A DNA stretch of 64,000 nt, taken from positions 9,079,147-9,143,146 of the forward strand of contig OZ038457.1 of the NCBI GenBank assembly GCA_964036195.1. Direction: 5' to 3'. This document shows positions 32,401 through 43,500 of the stretch, in pieces. The notes below the pieces were generated by a model, which searched no databases, was not told where the DNA came from, and saw nothing but the letters and a program-made list of their open reading frames with translations. The position numbers and the translations under genes are program-made. The stretch's first letter is position 1. Every line of letters starts with the position of its first letter. Origin of the DNA: Sphaerolaimus hirsutus. Its lineage: Eukaryota > Nematoda > Chromadorea > Monhysterida > Sphaerolaimidae.

Positions 32401-35400
32401 TTGGGTGGTCCCCACAGGGGCCATTTTTTGGTGGTCCTTAAGGGGGTGCTATTTGTTTTTGGGGGGGTCCATAGGGGGTGGCATTTGGGGGGGGGGTCCC
32501 AGGGGGGTGCCATTTTTGGAGTCTCCAGGAGGGCCATCTTCGGGTGGGTACCCATGGGGTGCCATTTTTGTGGGGGTTCCAAGGTGGTGCCATTTTTGGG
32601 TGTCCTCAGGGGGGTGCCATTTCTGTGGGGTCCCTAGGGGGTCCCATTTTTGGCGGATCCCTAGGGGGTGCCATTTTTTGGTGGTCCTCAGGGGGGTGCC
32701 ATTTCTGTGGGGTCCTGAGGGGGTCCCTTTTTTGTGCAGTTCCCAGGGGGTGCCATTTTTGGGTGGTTCCCTGGGGGTGCCATTTGGAGGGGGCTCCCCA
32801 CTGGGGTGTCAGTTTTTGCAAGCCTCTGAGTAGTGGGTTTTGTGGTTCTCTACAATTAATACCACAAGGATTTAGAAACACAAAAAGAACAGCAAAGCAC
32901 AAATGTAACCAATTTAAGATTACAACAAAGTTTGACACCTTGCATAAACCACACTATCATATCACAAAACCTATACCACACAGAATGCACACTGCACACC
33001 ATCATACCAAATCGCAAACTGTCCACATTTTACTACCGAGTTTCATGCCCAACCATTTTACGGAAGTTTACAAAAATCCATTCCAAAAGTTGCATCCTTG
33101 GTATTGGTCTTGTTATTGTTGGTTCATTACATACTGCATTTCAAAACACGTGCCTAGCATGTGGGCAAACTTAACTAAAGTATCATATTTTCTCCAATGA
33201 CAGAGGACCCATATATTTTTTCACCACCTCTTTACCCACCTTTCCATCAAAGACACCAGTCTAGACTTTAAGCCATATTATAGGAAATACACCACTCTAA
33301 TTAAGGTTGCCTACATGCTAGCCATGTATTTTGATATGTGGTATGTAATGTACCAACAATAACAAGACCAATACCAAAGATGCAATCTTTTGGAATAGAT
33401 TTTTGTATAGTTCCTTAAAATGGTTGGGCATGAAACTCAATGGTAAAATGTGGACAGTTTGCAATTTGGTATGATGGTGTGCAGTGTGCATTCTGTGTGG
33501 TATAGGTTTTGTGATATGATAGTGTGGTTTTTGCAAGGTGTCAAACTTTGTTGTGATCTTAATTGGTTATGTTTATGTTTTGCTGTTCTTTTTGTGTTTG
33601 TAAATCCTTGTGGTATTAATTGTAGAGAACCACAAAACCCGACCGAAGGTCGGAGAGAATCCTGCTAGTGTTGAATAATCTTACAATCTGAAAGCAATGA
33701 TATTCTATAGCAATGATTACTCAGTTAGAAAAGTTGTCGCCCTCAAAAATTTTAAGTACAATGTGGCGTTTTGGTGGCTCAGAGGTCCCGCTTCTAGGTA
33801 GTTTCTAGGTAAATATGTTGACCTAAATATTTACTCATTCTTTCCTACATTTACAGAGTCGGACGGTCATCAGCCGAAGAAATTAATGCAAGTATCTTTG
33901 GACCTTTGGGACACAGATAGCTGCAGGAAAAATTATGCCAAATACCAAAAAGAAAAGAATCATGCAAACTGCGCAGAACTAGCACCTCAGGAAAGGGAGA
34001 AGCACAGTTAAATTGTTTATTTGACCTCTATCAATGTGTACAAGAGTCAAGAGGTTGCCACGAATGGTGGCCCACACATTAGTTGACAGATTTGTGTCAA
34101 CTGGTCGTGTCAACTCAGATTGCGGCTTCACGTGTCGCACAGCGATCTCCAATGCACTTGACATAATATTTATTTTTCAACATTGCTGCATGTGCATTAG
34201 GAGATCGCTTTGCGACCCGTGAAGCCGAAATCTGTCGGAGTTGAGACAGACGGGGCCAGTTCCGCAAGTGGACAAGTTAAGAGTTAAAAGTTAAGAGTTG
34301 AGTAAAATGACAAATGGCGAGTTAAGAGTAAAGTTTAAGTTTAAGAGAAAAGTTAAAGTTTAAGAGAAAAGTTAAAATTTAAGAGTTGAGTTAAAAGTTG
34401 AGTTAAATGTTAAGAGTTGAGTTAAAGGTTGAGTTAAATGTTAAGAGTTGAGTTAAAGGTTAAAAGTTGAGTTAAAGAGTTGAGTTAAATGTTAAAAGGT
34501 GAGTTAAAAGTTGATTTAAAAGACAAATGGGGGAAAAATGTAATAAAAAATAATTAAAAAAATTAAAAAAATGAATTTGGATTTTGAGAGCATTAGATTT
34601 GAAACAACGTTCTGCGATTTTTTCGTTTTTTAGCGATAATTTTTTTGGATACATTGTTTTCAAATGACGTGCATACAACATTGGCATCATGCCAGCGAAC
34701 AGCTGTATCGATACCAATGGCCCCACACACGCTAGTTGATGCCAAAATTAGCGTCAACTCAGAGTCAACTGGTCAAAAATTCAATTGACTCTGAGCCATT
34801 TACAATATGTATCCAAAAAATCCCCTTCTTTCATTCTACATCAATCGACTTCTCAATATTTCTTAATCAACACAGGTAAAAAATTAAAAATAGTTATACT
34901 TAAAACAGTTGACTCTGAGTTGACTCAATCGACTTCTAAAAAGTAGCGTCAACCACCGTGTGGAGCGCCTATTTCACATTTTTATTTTTTATATTTTTTT
35001 ACCACCATTTTCCACTTGTCTCTTAACTCTCAACTCTTAACTCAACTCTTAACTCTTAACTCAACTTTTAACCTTTAACTCAACTCTTAACATTTAACTC
35101 AACCTTTAACTCAACTCTTAACATTTAACTCAACTTTTAACTCAACTCTTAAATTTTAACTTTTCTCTTTAACTTTAACTTTTCTCTTAAACTTTAACTT
35201 TACTCTTAACTCGCCATTTGTCATTTTACTCAACTCTTAACTTTTAACTCTAAACTTGTCCACTTGCGGAACCGGCACCAGTCGACGCACATGTGTCAAG
35301 TAGTGTGCCAATATATTCTACCTTCGTTCAACCTACCTAGGTATATTGTAAGTCTACGAAACGATTGCACATGTTGAAACTATCAACCATATCCCATTTG

Positions 35401-36726
35401 AATGGCGAGCAAAAATATTACTTTTTCTTCTCAAGAGTACCTACATTGCTTTCACTCTGGCTACTTTAGCACAAAATTTATGTCACTTAAGATAGTCCAA
35501 AAATTATGGCGACATCCTGTGAAAGGCATTTTGTCAGCTCAGTACATCCACAAACAGTCACTGCGATTTTTTTCGCTAACGCCAGAAATCACGAACACCT
35601 GCAGACTGGAACGAGGCGGACAGCAAATGTCCGCTCAGCTGCACTTTGCGCGACAAATTCTCAATTTGCGATCATCACATCTGCGCCAACAGGAAGTGCG
35701 ACAAGCCAGAGCTCAAAGCCAAAAACATCACCGCGTGCGACGCTTGTCAGGTGAGAAATTTGAATTTAGAAAGCTCAGTGTTCTAGATATGTGAAGGCTA
35801 AAATTGAGATCGGCTTGTCTTAGTGATTTAATGTTTTTTCCCTGTTGCACCGCCGTTTTATATGGCACCAAAAACGCTGCCATCCAATGGCACCCAGTGT
35901 ATTTGGCGTCATTTTTCGGCACTTTACGATCTTGATAAAGGCACTGCCTTTAGGCAGAAGTGGGGAAATTAGTCAGTGATCAAATGATCACTCTCCAATT
36001 TCAATAGATCAGCAAACGGAATGTCCATTATAAATAAATGATGGATTTAATAGTTATCCATTCAAAATTCAGGGTGACTCGGGTGGACCGCTCATAATCC
36101 GGCAGCCAAATAATATCTTCACACTTGCTGGCATCGTGTCACTGGGGTGCGTTTCTATAGTAATAAAAAATCGTAAAGCCACGTCTACACTGCATTTTGC
36201 GCCGACAAAATAACTAATAAGAAGTGAAAAAGTTCCATAATTCCGTGATAAAGTTCCACATCTGCAACAAAAAGGAGTGATGCATACTTAATATTTACTT
36301 GAGTGTACACACATGCCAATTTGCAGGTAATTAGTGCATTTCATTCAAGTTTGAAAACGAATTTCAGTTGTCGGTTTAGTTTCAAAACAAAAACCGAACC
36401 AACAATTGAAATTCGTCTTCAAATGCTTATCAGTCTTGAACGACAGGCTCAAATTATCTGCAAATCGGCATGTCTGTACGCTTAACTAGTGAACGCACTT
36501 CACTGCCTTTTCTTGCAGATATGGAACTTAAGTCCGTAATTATGGAACTTTATCACTTATTTTTTTATCAGCACACGAAACCGTGTAAATGCTGCTTAAA
36601 CGAACTTGAATAAATATATCGACCACTTTCAGCAAGGGCTGCGGCGAACTGGAGTATCCGGGCGTCTACACCCATGTTCCTTCTGTGATGAAATGGATCG
36701 TTGCTGTCACGGATACTTTGGGATAA
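26406..36726 (+). CDS. Secreted S1-family (trypsin-like) serine protease
   Basis: Probable exons: 26406-26496, 27324-27461, 27558-27610, 27965-28122, 28606-28744, 28932-29119, 29562-29644, 33857-34006, 35605-35750, 36073-36146, 36633-36726 (TAA). These give about 437 aa. The first exon is a signal peptide (hydrophobic core ATLLSVVALLCVQC). Catalytic His sits in CGGVLISEKYVLTAMHC, with Met where most family members have Ala. Asp is in DIAMIDI and Ser in DACQGDSGGP; the Asp six residues before Ser predicts trypsin-like cleavage after Arg/Lys. Other landmarks are ICLP, VIGWG and PGVYTHV. The domain opens near RRFPWM. The 53-bp exon joins 27965 in phase, but the residue expected after FPWM is missing, so that junction is uncertain. 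A Cys-rich segment precedes GDSGGP. Intron 7 (about 4.2 kb) holds a Helitron-like element. The role (digestion, clotting or immunity) cannot be told. Confidence 0.88.
26720..27266. mobile_element. Tc1/mariner-type MITE, CAGGGTG ends, TA duplication
   Basis: CAGGGTGAGGCAATTTAGACC is mirrored by GGTCTAAATTGCCGCACCCTG, with TA on both sides (26718-26719, 27267-27268). A degenerate CGGGACCCGGATCGGG segment is nested near 26930. It fills most of protease intron 1. Confidence 0.82.
28147..28337. mobile_element. ~190-bp MITE, TATACTCGGCGGAC family
   Basis: TATACTCGACGGACATCA start and GCGGTCAGCCGAGTAT end, with the AAATTAATTACGTATTTA core. In protease intron 4. Confidence 0.75.
29201..29425. mobile_element. 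hAT-like element of GGAAAACGGAAACGG units
   Basis: TAGGGTGTCAA and TTGACACCCTA ends, flanked by CACATCAC and CACACCAC (7 of 8). The interior is a tandem array of ttgcacttgccggaaaacgg. In protease intron 6. Confidence 0.65.
30260..31610. repeat. ~115-bp tandem array inside Helitron copy 2
   Basis: Units carry GACACTACATTACCATAACC, TTGTGAAATGATGCATTTGT and TCTGATTGCACTGATTT, the complement of the copy-1 array. Several units have local duplications of the last segment. Confidence 0.88.
31615..32285. repeat. 30-bp minisatellite, expanded in copy 2
   Basis: About 22 units of TTTATGGGAGTTTCCAAATT plus AGGGGCTGAG, nearly twice the copy-1 array. The in-frame period encodes a repeating [10 protein letters not shown] decapeptide that is an artefact. 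Confidence 0.9.
32290..32820. repeat. 27-bp minisatellite in copy 2
   Basis: About 20 units of GGGGGTGCCATTTTTGGGGG type, complement of 8760-9292. Confidence 0.9.
34252..35284. mobile_element. ~1-kb element of GTTAAAGAGTTGAG repeats, GGCCAGTTCCGC ends
   Basis: GGGGCCAGTTCCGCAAGTGGAC at the left is mirrored by GTCCACTTGCGGAACCGGCAC at the right. Both arms are long arrays of AAGAGTTGAGTTAAA variants. The MITE 34719-34969 is nested inside. In protease intron 8. Confidence 0.78.
34719..34969. mobile_element. 250-bp MITE, second copy of the 7555-7806 family
   Basis: GGCCCCACACACGCTAGTTG start and AACCACCGTGTGGAGCGCC end. Very close to the reverse of 7555-7806, so both probably moved recently. 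Confidence 0.8.
36178..36600. mobile_element. Palindromic MITE related to 12722-13122
   Basis: Shares AAAAAGTTCCATA and its inverted partner TATGGAACTTTATCACTTAT with the RIC1 intron copy. Contains an inner CTGAAATTCGT palindrome. In the last protease intron. Confidence 0.6.
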
Positions 36727-37004
36727 AACTGAAACAGCACAATCGCTGCTGATATTCTGATATGATTTTTACGATTTTTTTTTGCACCTCCATGTACTAT
36801 GTAACCCAAAACATAATTTCCATATGTTCCCGATCCCGAACAGGCCCCCTCAAAAAATTCTCTTGACGTCCCTACACGAAGCATAAAAGATGATATTCTG
36901 CAACTTCCGTTTTACATATGCAAATGTACGATCTTGCATACGCACGTCGACTGATAAGACACTGAAAATACGCGGCCACTGAAACTTATTAAAGTACCGT
37001 ATTA

Positions 37005-37402
37005 CCTCGAAATACCCCCAGGAGGTTTATTATTTCGCCAGCAAATTTTGAGGGGGTGATAATTCGAGGGGGGTTATTCGAGGGGGGGTCTATTATTTCG
37101 CCAGAAATTTTCTGAAATTCCCCATACGCAGACGTAGAAAAATCAAACATTTACATATATGTATATGTGTTTTTAGGCATACCTATATAACTGTATAAAC
37201 ACATAAACCCTTCCCTAACATCACTTAATCATCAGTTTTAACGTGTGTTCTGCATTGTACAGATCACAAACTGCAATATTCGTCATGTACGTTCTCTTTA
37301 CACTCAATCTTAGGAGGGGTATTTCGAGGGGGGGTTATCATTTCCTCAGCCGAATTTTAGGGGGGTTAATTCAAGGGGGGGTTTATCCAAGGTAATACGG
37401 TA
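37005..37402. mobile_element. MITE, TACCGTATTACCTCGAAATA family
   Basis: TACCGTATTACCTCGAAATA at the left, CCAAGGTAATACGGTA at the right, G-run repeats (gagggggg) inside. It lies 160 bp before the start codon of the otopetrin-like gene. Confidence 0.75.
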
Positions 37403-37564
37403 TCCTTGTGCATACCTCAAAAAATATTTTTGTAAGTATTACCATACGTGGAAATTAGTCTGATAAGAAAAACGTGCGACACTTGCACCGACCGCACACA
37501 AATTTCCCGAAACAAACCACCAAACACTTTGTCGTGACACTCGCAACAAATAAAATTGAATAAA

Positions 37565-40500
37565 ATGTCTAGTAGTCGCACGCCGAATCAACTAAAAGGC
37601 GCTTCCGATAACTCGATCGATTTGCTACAGCCGCAAACGTCAGATGACGCAAATGCACCACCTAAAAATGGGCAGTCATTCGAGTTTGGCCACATAAAAT
37701 CGTCTATTGATGCTACCTTGGATCAAATTGGTAAAGGGGATAACGTGGTCGGTTGAGGGTTACGAAACAAAGTTTACCGAATAACAGGTCAATTGTCAAA
37801 GTGACAAATTTTTTAATTTTGTCGACGGAAAACCTTATTTATTCAACCTGCTGTCTCAAAAAATCGGTATATAAAAAAATTCTGTGGCAATATCTGTAAA
37901 GATAGAAATAAAAAAATACATGTTTTATATTTTCTTACATAAAAATTACTCCCGAGATTTTTTGAAATGCTTACCGCAACATACCGCATCTCCTCGAAAT
38001 ACCCCCAGGGGGGTTATTTTTCAGGGTGTAAATTTTGAGGGGATATTTCGACGAGGGCTTAAAGAAGCGTCGAAAAAATAGTCTTTTACCTACCCGGGGG
38101 GTATTTCGAGGGGGTAATTCAAGGGGGTAGTCCGAGGAAATACGGTAATCTAGTACCCCACTGCCACGCAGCGACACTGGGCCACCGAGGTGTTCGTCTA
38201 CTTGCTGTACATGGTGGCGGCGGCCGGCGCCCTATTCAACGTGGCCATGGTGGTGCCGCACGCGCTCGACCTGCACCACATGTTCGCCAGGAAGTACGAC
38301 GCTCTGCTCTGCGTACCGTTGATAGGTCGGTGGGGGAGGCCAAGTCTCTTTTGATGAATTTGTTGACATTTTCACACTTCATCGGTGTCAACTTCCATTT
38401 TCTGCACATATGTAGATATGTATTTTTATGAAATTTCACAAAGTAAATATGTCTGCAGTGTTTTTTGGAAAGAATTATAGTTGTAGTAGCCAAACAAACA
38501 TTGTTGACCAGCCAGATTCCCATCCAACGACATGGCCTGGTGGCAATCCGGCGCCCTGTAAAGTGTCAAATGTCAAGTAGAATGTCATACAAATTTTACA
38601 AATGTAATGCTAAATGTCCAAAGTTCAGTAAAAAATTTTCCTTCATTTTTCATTAAAAATAACACTGCATGACACCTGAAACTTTACAGGGTCACTCACA
38701 CTTGACAGGGTGCGAGACTGCCCCAGTCGGCCGATTTATAAAAAAATGCATTTCAAATAGGCAGTATTCTCAAGTAAAGCATCCACATTTTAATATGGGC
38801 GGATTGGGAGCGGGTCGGCGTTTTCAATAAACAAACAAGCTATAATACCCGACAAACGGGTGGTGATTAATCGCGTTTGATTCAGTGCCAAAAAACTGTG
38901 TCTACTCACAATGCAGGCTCCCAACTCCTGGCGCTGTGCTACCTGCTGGAGCGGCGGAACTACGTGATGCGGCGGCAGCAGCCGGTGCCCGTGTCCGCCG
39001 CCCAGCTCGTCATGATCGGCTTCCTGACCATGGTCACCTTCGGCGGCATCGTGCTCTACCTGATACCCTATCAGTTTATGTTCTGGCACTGCGACGGTGT
39101 GCTCAAAACGCACTCAGCCGCTGAAAAATGGATAGACGTGGTGTGGTATGCGAGTACAGGTGGGTATTTATGAACTATTTACACTTATTATAGGTAATAA
39201 AAAATGGTTCTAAGTGTTCTTGGATCTATTGAAAAGCTTCAATGCAAATAAACATTCTAGAAAGAGTAATGATGGCAACCCCTTCAAACACTCAAACCCG
39301 TCAAATTTCAAACACTTCAAAATTGACATGGGATGTTCGAAAGGAATGTTGATAATGAGCAACTTAAAAAGTTAAAAGTTGAAGAGTTAAAGAGATGTGG
39401 AGCCTTACCTCTTGCGAGGTTGCGCTCCTCTCCAATGCCTACCGCTCGCTATCGAACAAGTGTTAACCATATAGACATTTTCGTATCATTACATCGCACT
39501 GTTTACGATTGATTTATACCTAACTTTATAACTTTGATTTATACCCACGTCCCATACCTAGGCTACTTGTCATTATTACCTAGGTTTCCCAGGAATTCTA
39601 GACATTCTCGTAATGTCAAATAACTTAATAATTTACAACGCGCTTCAGTCTCTAGAAAGTAGGTAAATTGCATCGCGAATCTGCAAAACCCGCAAACGCA
39701 ATCCACACACTCAAAAACATCCAAAAAAAACCCACAGCCAGCTTTCTGGTCACCATCGTGCTGTATTCGCTGCAGCGGGCCGGCCTCCAATCAGACAAGG
39801 AACAAGGTGCAGCGCATACATTCGAACGAATCATAAAGGAACTTGTGGCCGTCACAATCGCGCTACTTTTTGTGAAGATCGTTTGTCACAAGGTATATGG
39901 CGTGTACTATGGCATGGTGTGTCCTCACGCTATTCAGGAAAATGGGACTACTGTGATTGAATTGGGTGGGTTTTAAAATTTTGATGTTGATAGAATGGAT
40001 AAATGCTACTAAATGACATGTTAAACACCAGAGAAAATACTGCCATTGATATCAAAGGCATTTTTGCCAATGGTACACCGATTTAAAACAAAGTTTGAGA
40101 GAATACTTTAAAAAATCAACGTATTTAAGAAACCGTACCAAATAATATCCCACCTGTGAGGAACAGTACCCACTTGCTTCAATGGACAGGTGTCTGCGAT
40201 ACTCTACGCTCGCACGAGTACCAGTGCAGCCCCTCGCGGAACTTGACGGACACGGCGCAGTTCTGGTACACGTTGGACAAGAACCTGGCCAGGCCGTTCA
40301 CGTTGGCACTGGGCGCCGAGCTGTTGCCGCTCTTGTTTTGTCTGCACAGGTTTGATGGGGCCGAGAAAATGTCTTCAAACTAGAGTAAAGTCAAAAATGA
40401 AAACAATTTTTCATTGACCACGAGACATGTTTCATGTTTCCAAGCACTATTCATTTTTCATATTTCTAGTTATACTCGGTGGACCGCATGCCATGCTTTT

Positions 40501-43500
40501 TTCTGTAGGAAACACTCCATCATGACGTCATCGTTAATAAAATCAAATTTGTTCCAGCAAAAAAAAGAAAAATCGTTTCAGGAAAAAACATTCGTCGCTG
40601 ATCCGCGACTCCGCCTTTTTCTTCTTAAAATATTTTTTTTTTTTGTGAAAGTGCATACATAAGTATCTTGTTTGTGCGTTATCGACTAGGACATATATAA
40701 TTTTGGGCGCATACTTTGCGGTCCACCGAGTATACGCCAATAAACATGACATTAAAAACAAGTCAGTACAAAGAATTCTATTAACAATCGCTGCCTCACC
40801 GTCCAGGGCCACTTCGTCACACCACCACATGAAAGTCCGTCCGGAGGCGCCGGTGGCCCGTTTCGTGTTTCCCAGGCAAAGTACGACATTGGTCATGTCC
40901 GTGTACAGGCCGCTCGCCGCCGCGCCGCTGCCACTGGCCGTGCTCATTGTGGCATATAGAATGTAAGGGATAGGTTGTGTGTGACGAAATGATAGAGTGA
41001 CCTAATATGTGACGGAAAAAAATGTGACGAAGTTGGGTCACAAAAAATCTCCGTTTTATCGATAAACGTTGGTGAGAAAAATAGAGACAATTTCAGTAAC
41101 ATAAGCTACACATCCTGCCAGTGGCATTGCAAGTAGATGCACCAATGATGCGTAACCAACCAAGTGCGTAACCAAGTGATGGGGAATGGGCCCTAGCTGT
41201 CTATACTCCTTTGACCTTACCCTTGCACACGTGGTTCCTGCTAGCTCTGTGCCAAAGATATTCAACCGATGTGATTTTCATAAAAAAATCGTAACGCAAA
41301 TTGCCGCTATAACGTTATGCGTTAACGTATACACAATAATGATTTTTCCATATTAAAATAAACTCACATCCTTTAATTATCATTGGCACACTTCCAAAGT
41401 GGGACATACATAACTGCGAGAGCAGAGGCCGAGTATAACTATATCCACTCGCAGGTACGTTACGGGGGTGGACGTGGAAAAGCCCATGCCCAACCAGCTG
41501 CACTACCGGGCGGAACTGGAAGCAGCCCACAGTGTTCTAGCATTGTTGCTGACTGCAATTTACGCCATCGTGTATGGGCGCGTGTTCTGGAAGGAGCCGA
41601 GAAGGTACATGTTGCCCAAACGGTGGTTGTGGTGGAGGAGACCTTTGAGGAAGACCTATCGGTCTGTTTTCGTCATTGCGGGGGATCGATGACCTGTGAC
41701 GGGCACCAGTCACTGGTAGGCGACACTAAGGGGCCAGTTCAGTAGGTGGAGAAGTAACAAACAGTTTGAGAAGTGAGAAGTATTTAAAATGAAAAGTGAA
41801 AGGGCAAGTTAAAAGTTAAGTAAAATGAGAAGTGAAATAAGAAGTAAAAAGTTTACCTGCTTTTAACTTTTTACGTGCCATTCCACTTCCCACTTCTCAT
41901 TTTACTAGCTCCGCACAAACACTTCTTACTTCTCAAATGGTTGTTCACTTTTTCACTTAACTGGCATATGATCTTTTATTTTTACATATTTACCGCATTG
42001 TAGAATTTATCATTATGAAAAACATAAGTTTTTAAAGGGCAGAGAATAGTAATTTTTTATTCACAAAAGTTCAAAAAATCTTTCAACAAAATTCCGTTAG
42101 GTAAATGTTTTAGCTCCGCACAAACACAAACACTATCTCCCACAAAACTCACCCTCACCCAGCACCCTGCACGTCGAGCACGCCATTTTCGACTCAATGC
42201 TCCTCTTATCGACGGCCACGTTGAAGACGCTGCTCACGTGCGGAAACACTGCGCTGTGCGCTGCCACGGGCACCTGCGGCGTGGCCAACGTGGCCGAGGT
42301 GTTGCAGCTGGCCGCCATGCTGCTGCAGTGGGCCGTGCTAAGAAATATGCTCATTTTGAATGACTCTGAGGTTTGGTGGGGGTCGTGGAGATGGGTATAG
42401 GTATGTAACGTGGGGAACTAGGTTTATGTGCGCAAAAAGGTGTGAAGTCCTTATCACAAGTTGCCTAGTTCGATTGCAACTGGATATTTGGGTCGCGTTA
42501 ATCGGTTCGTTGGTTGCAATCACTTTACTGTAAGCCAGTTATCAATTCAGTTATGGAATTGCTCGCCACCTGTTTTGGTTTAGAACAGGAACTAAATTTC
42601 AGTTATTTCAGTTGACAAAATGAGCAATGCAAATTGAGAAATTTTATTTCTGAGTTGTTGGTGCTCAAAATAGACTGAGAAAAACTGTCCCAGAATTGGG
42701 TAAAGAGGAAAAATGCAAAAAAATGTAAAAAAACAAATCCTTGTACGTCAGAGGTTGATATTCAAGCACAAATAAATAAAATGAGATGAAGTATATTGAG
42801 ATGCACTAATCTCAAACAATAAAACAGTAGTTTCAATATCAAATAAAATCAAGATATTTTTATAATTGTGTTCATATATAGTGTAGAGTGTGTGCCACTG
42901 CTAAATCTTGCCCTTTTATATCCCTTCCCAAGCACAGTTGATGATTCACCATTAGTTGACAGCCTACTATTTTGATAAATATGCACTATAATATGCTAAA
43001 ATGTGTATAACAAGCCCTATTTCTAGTGAACCACCTGTTGACAGTTGCTAACAGTTGCTAACTTTCCACAACATTCTACACTGTTATGGTCAAATGTTTA
43101 TACAAAACCTTTACATTTGGTTAGCCACCTGTTGGCAGTTGTCAACAGTTGCTATATAAAACCTTTACTTCTGGTTAACCACCTGTTAGCAGTCGTTAAC
43201 AGTTGCTAACTTTTGAGAAACATTGTTTACTTTAATGGTCAAATGTGTATACAAAACCTCTAATTTGACCAGTGATTCACTCCTACCAACTGTAAATTTA
43301 GTAATAAAATAGCCTTCTAATGCACAGCTGCACCTTAATTCTATGTGTACTTCACTGAATACTTTCCCAAAATGACATCACTTTATATAATTAAATGATG
43401 TCACTGGATGACATCATTTGGACTACCATAAAAGTTGGCACACTTTGTACTGTGTTGAATTTGGCAATCAATAAATTCCACCCTCTGTGCTTTCTCACCA

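Larger units (their letters stand above)
29839..33668 (+). mobile_element. Helitron-like element, copy 2 (protease intron 7)
   Basis: The 5' end TTAGAACATATATATTTTTG follows A (29838). The 3' end has a hairpin (CCGACCgaaGGTCGG) and then CTAG at 33665-33668 followed by T. Modules run in the reverse order of copy 1: unique end, ~115-bp array (30260-31610), 30-bp minisatellite (31615-32285), 27-bp minisatellite (32290-32820), then an inverted duplication of the 3' unit (32836-33190 against 33300-33668). No replicase. Confidence 0.75.

Noticed and set aside
31652-32833. 393-codon plus-strand open frame
   Set aside because: It is the read-through of 30-bp and 27-bp minisatellites whose periods are multiples of three. 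The protein is a repeated decapeptide followed by Gly/Phe/Cys repeats, and the same holds for the mirrored array in copy 1.
29839-33668. LTR retrotransposon
   Set aside because: The inverted duplication at the 3' end and the terminal hairpin plus CTAG fit a Helitron-like element. No direct terminal repeats or reverse transcriptase are present.
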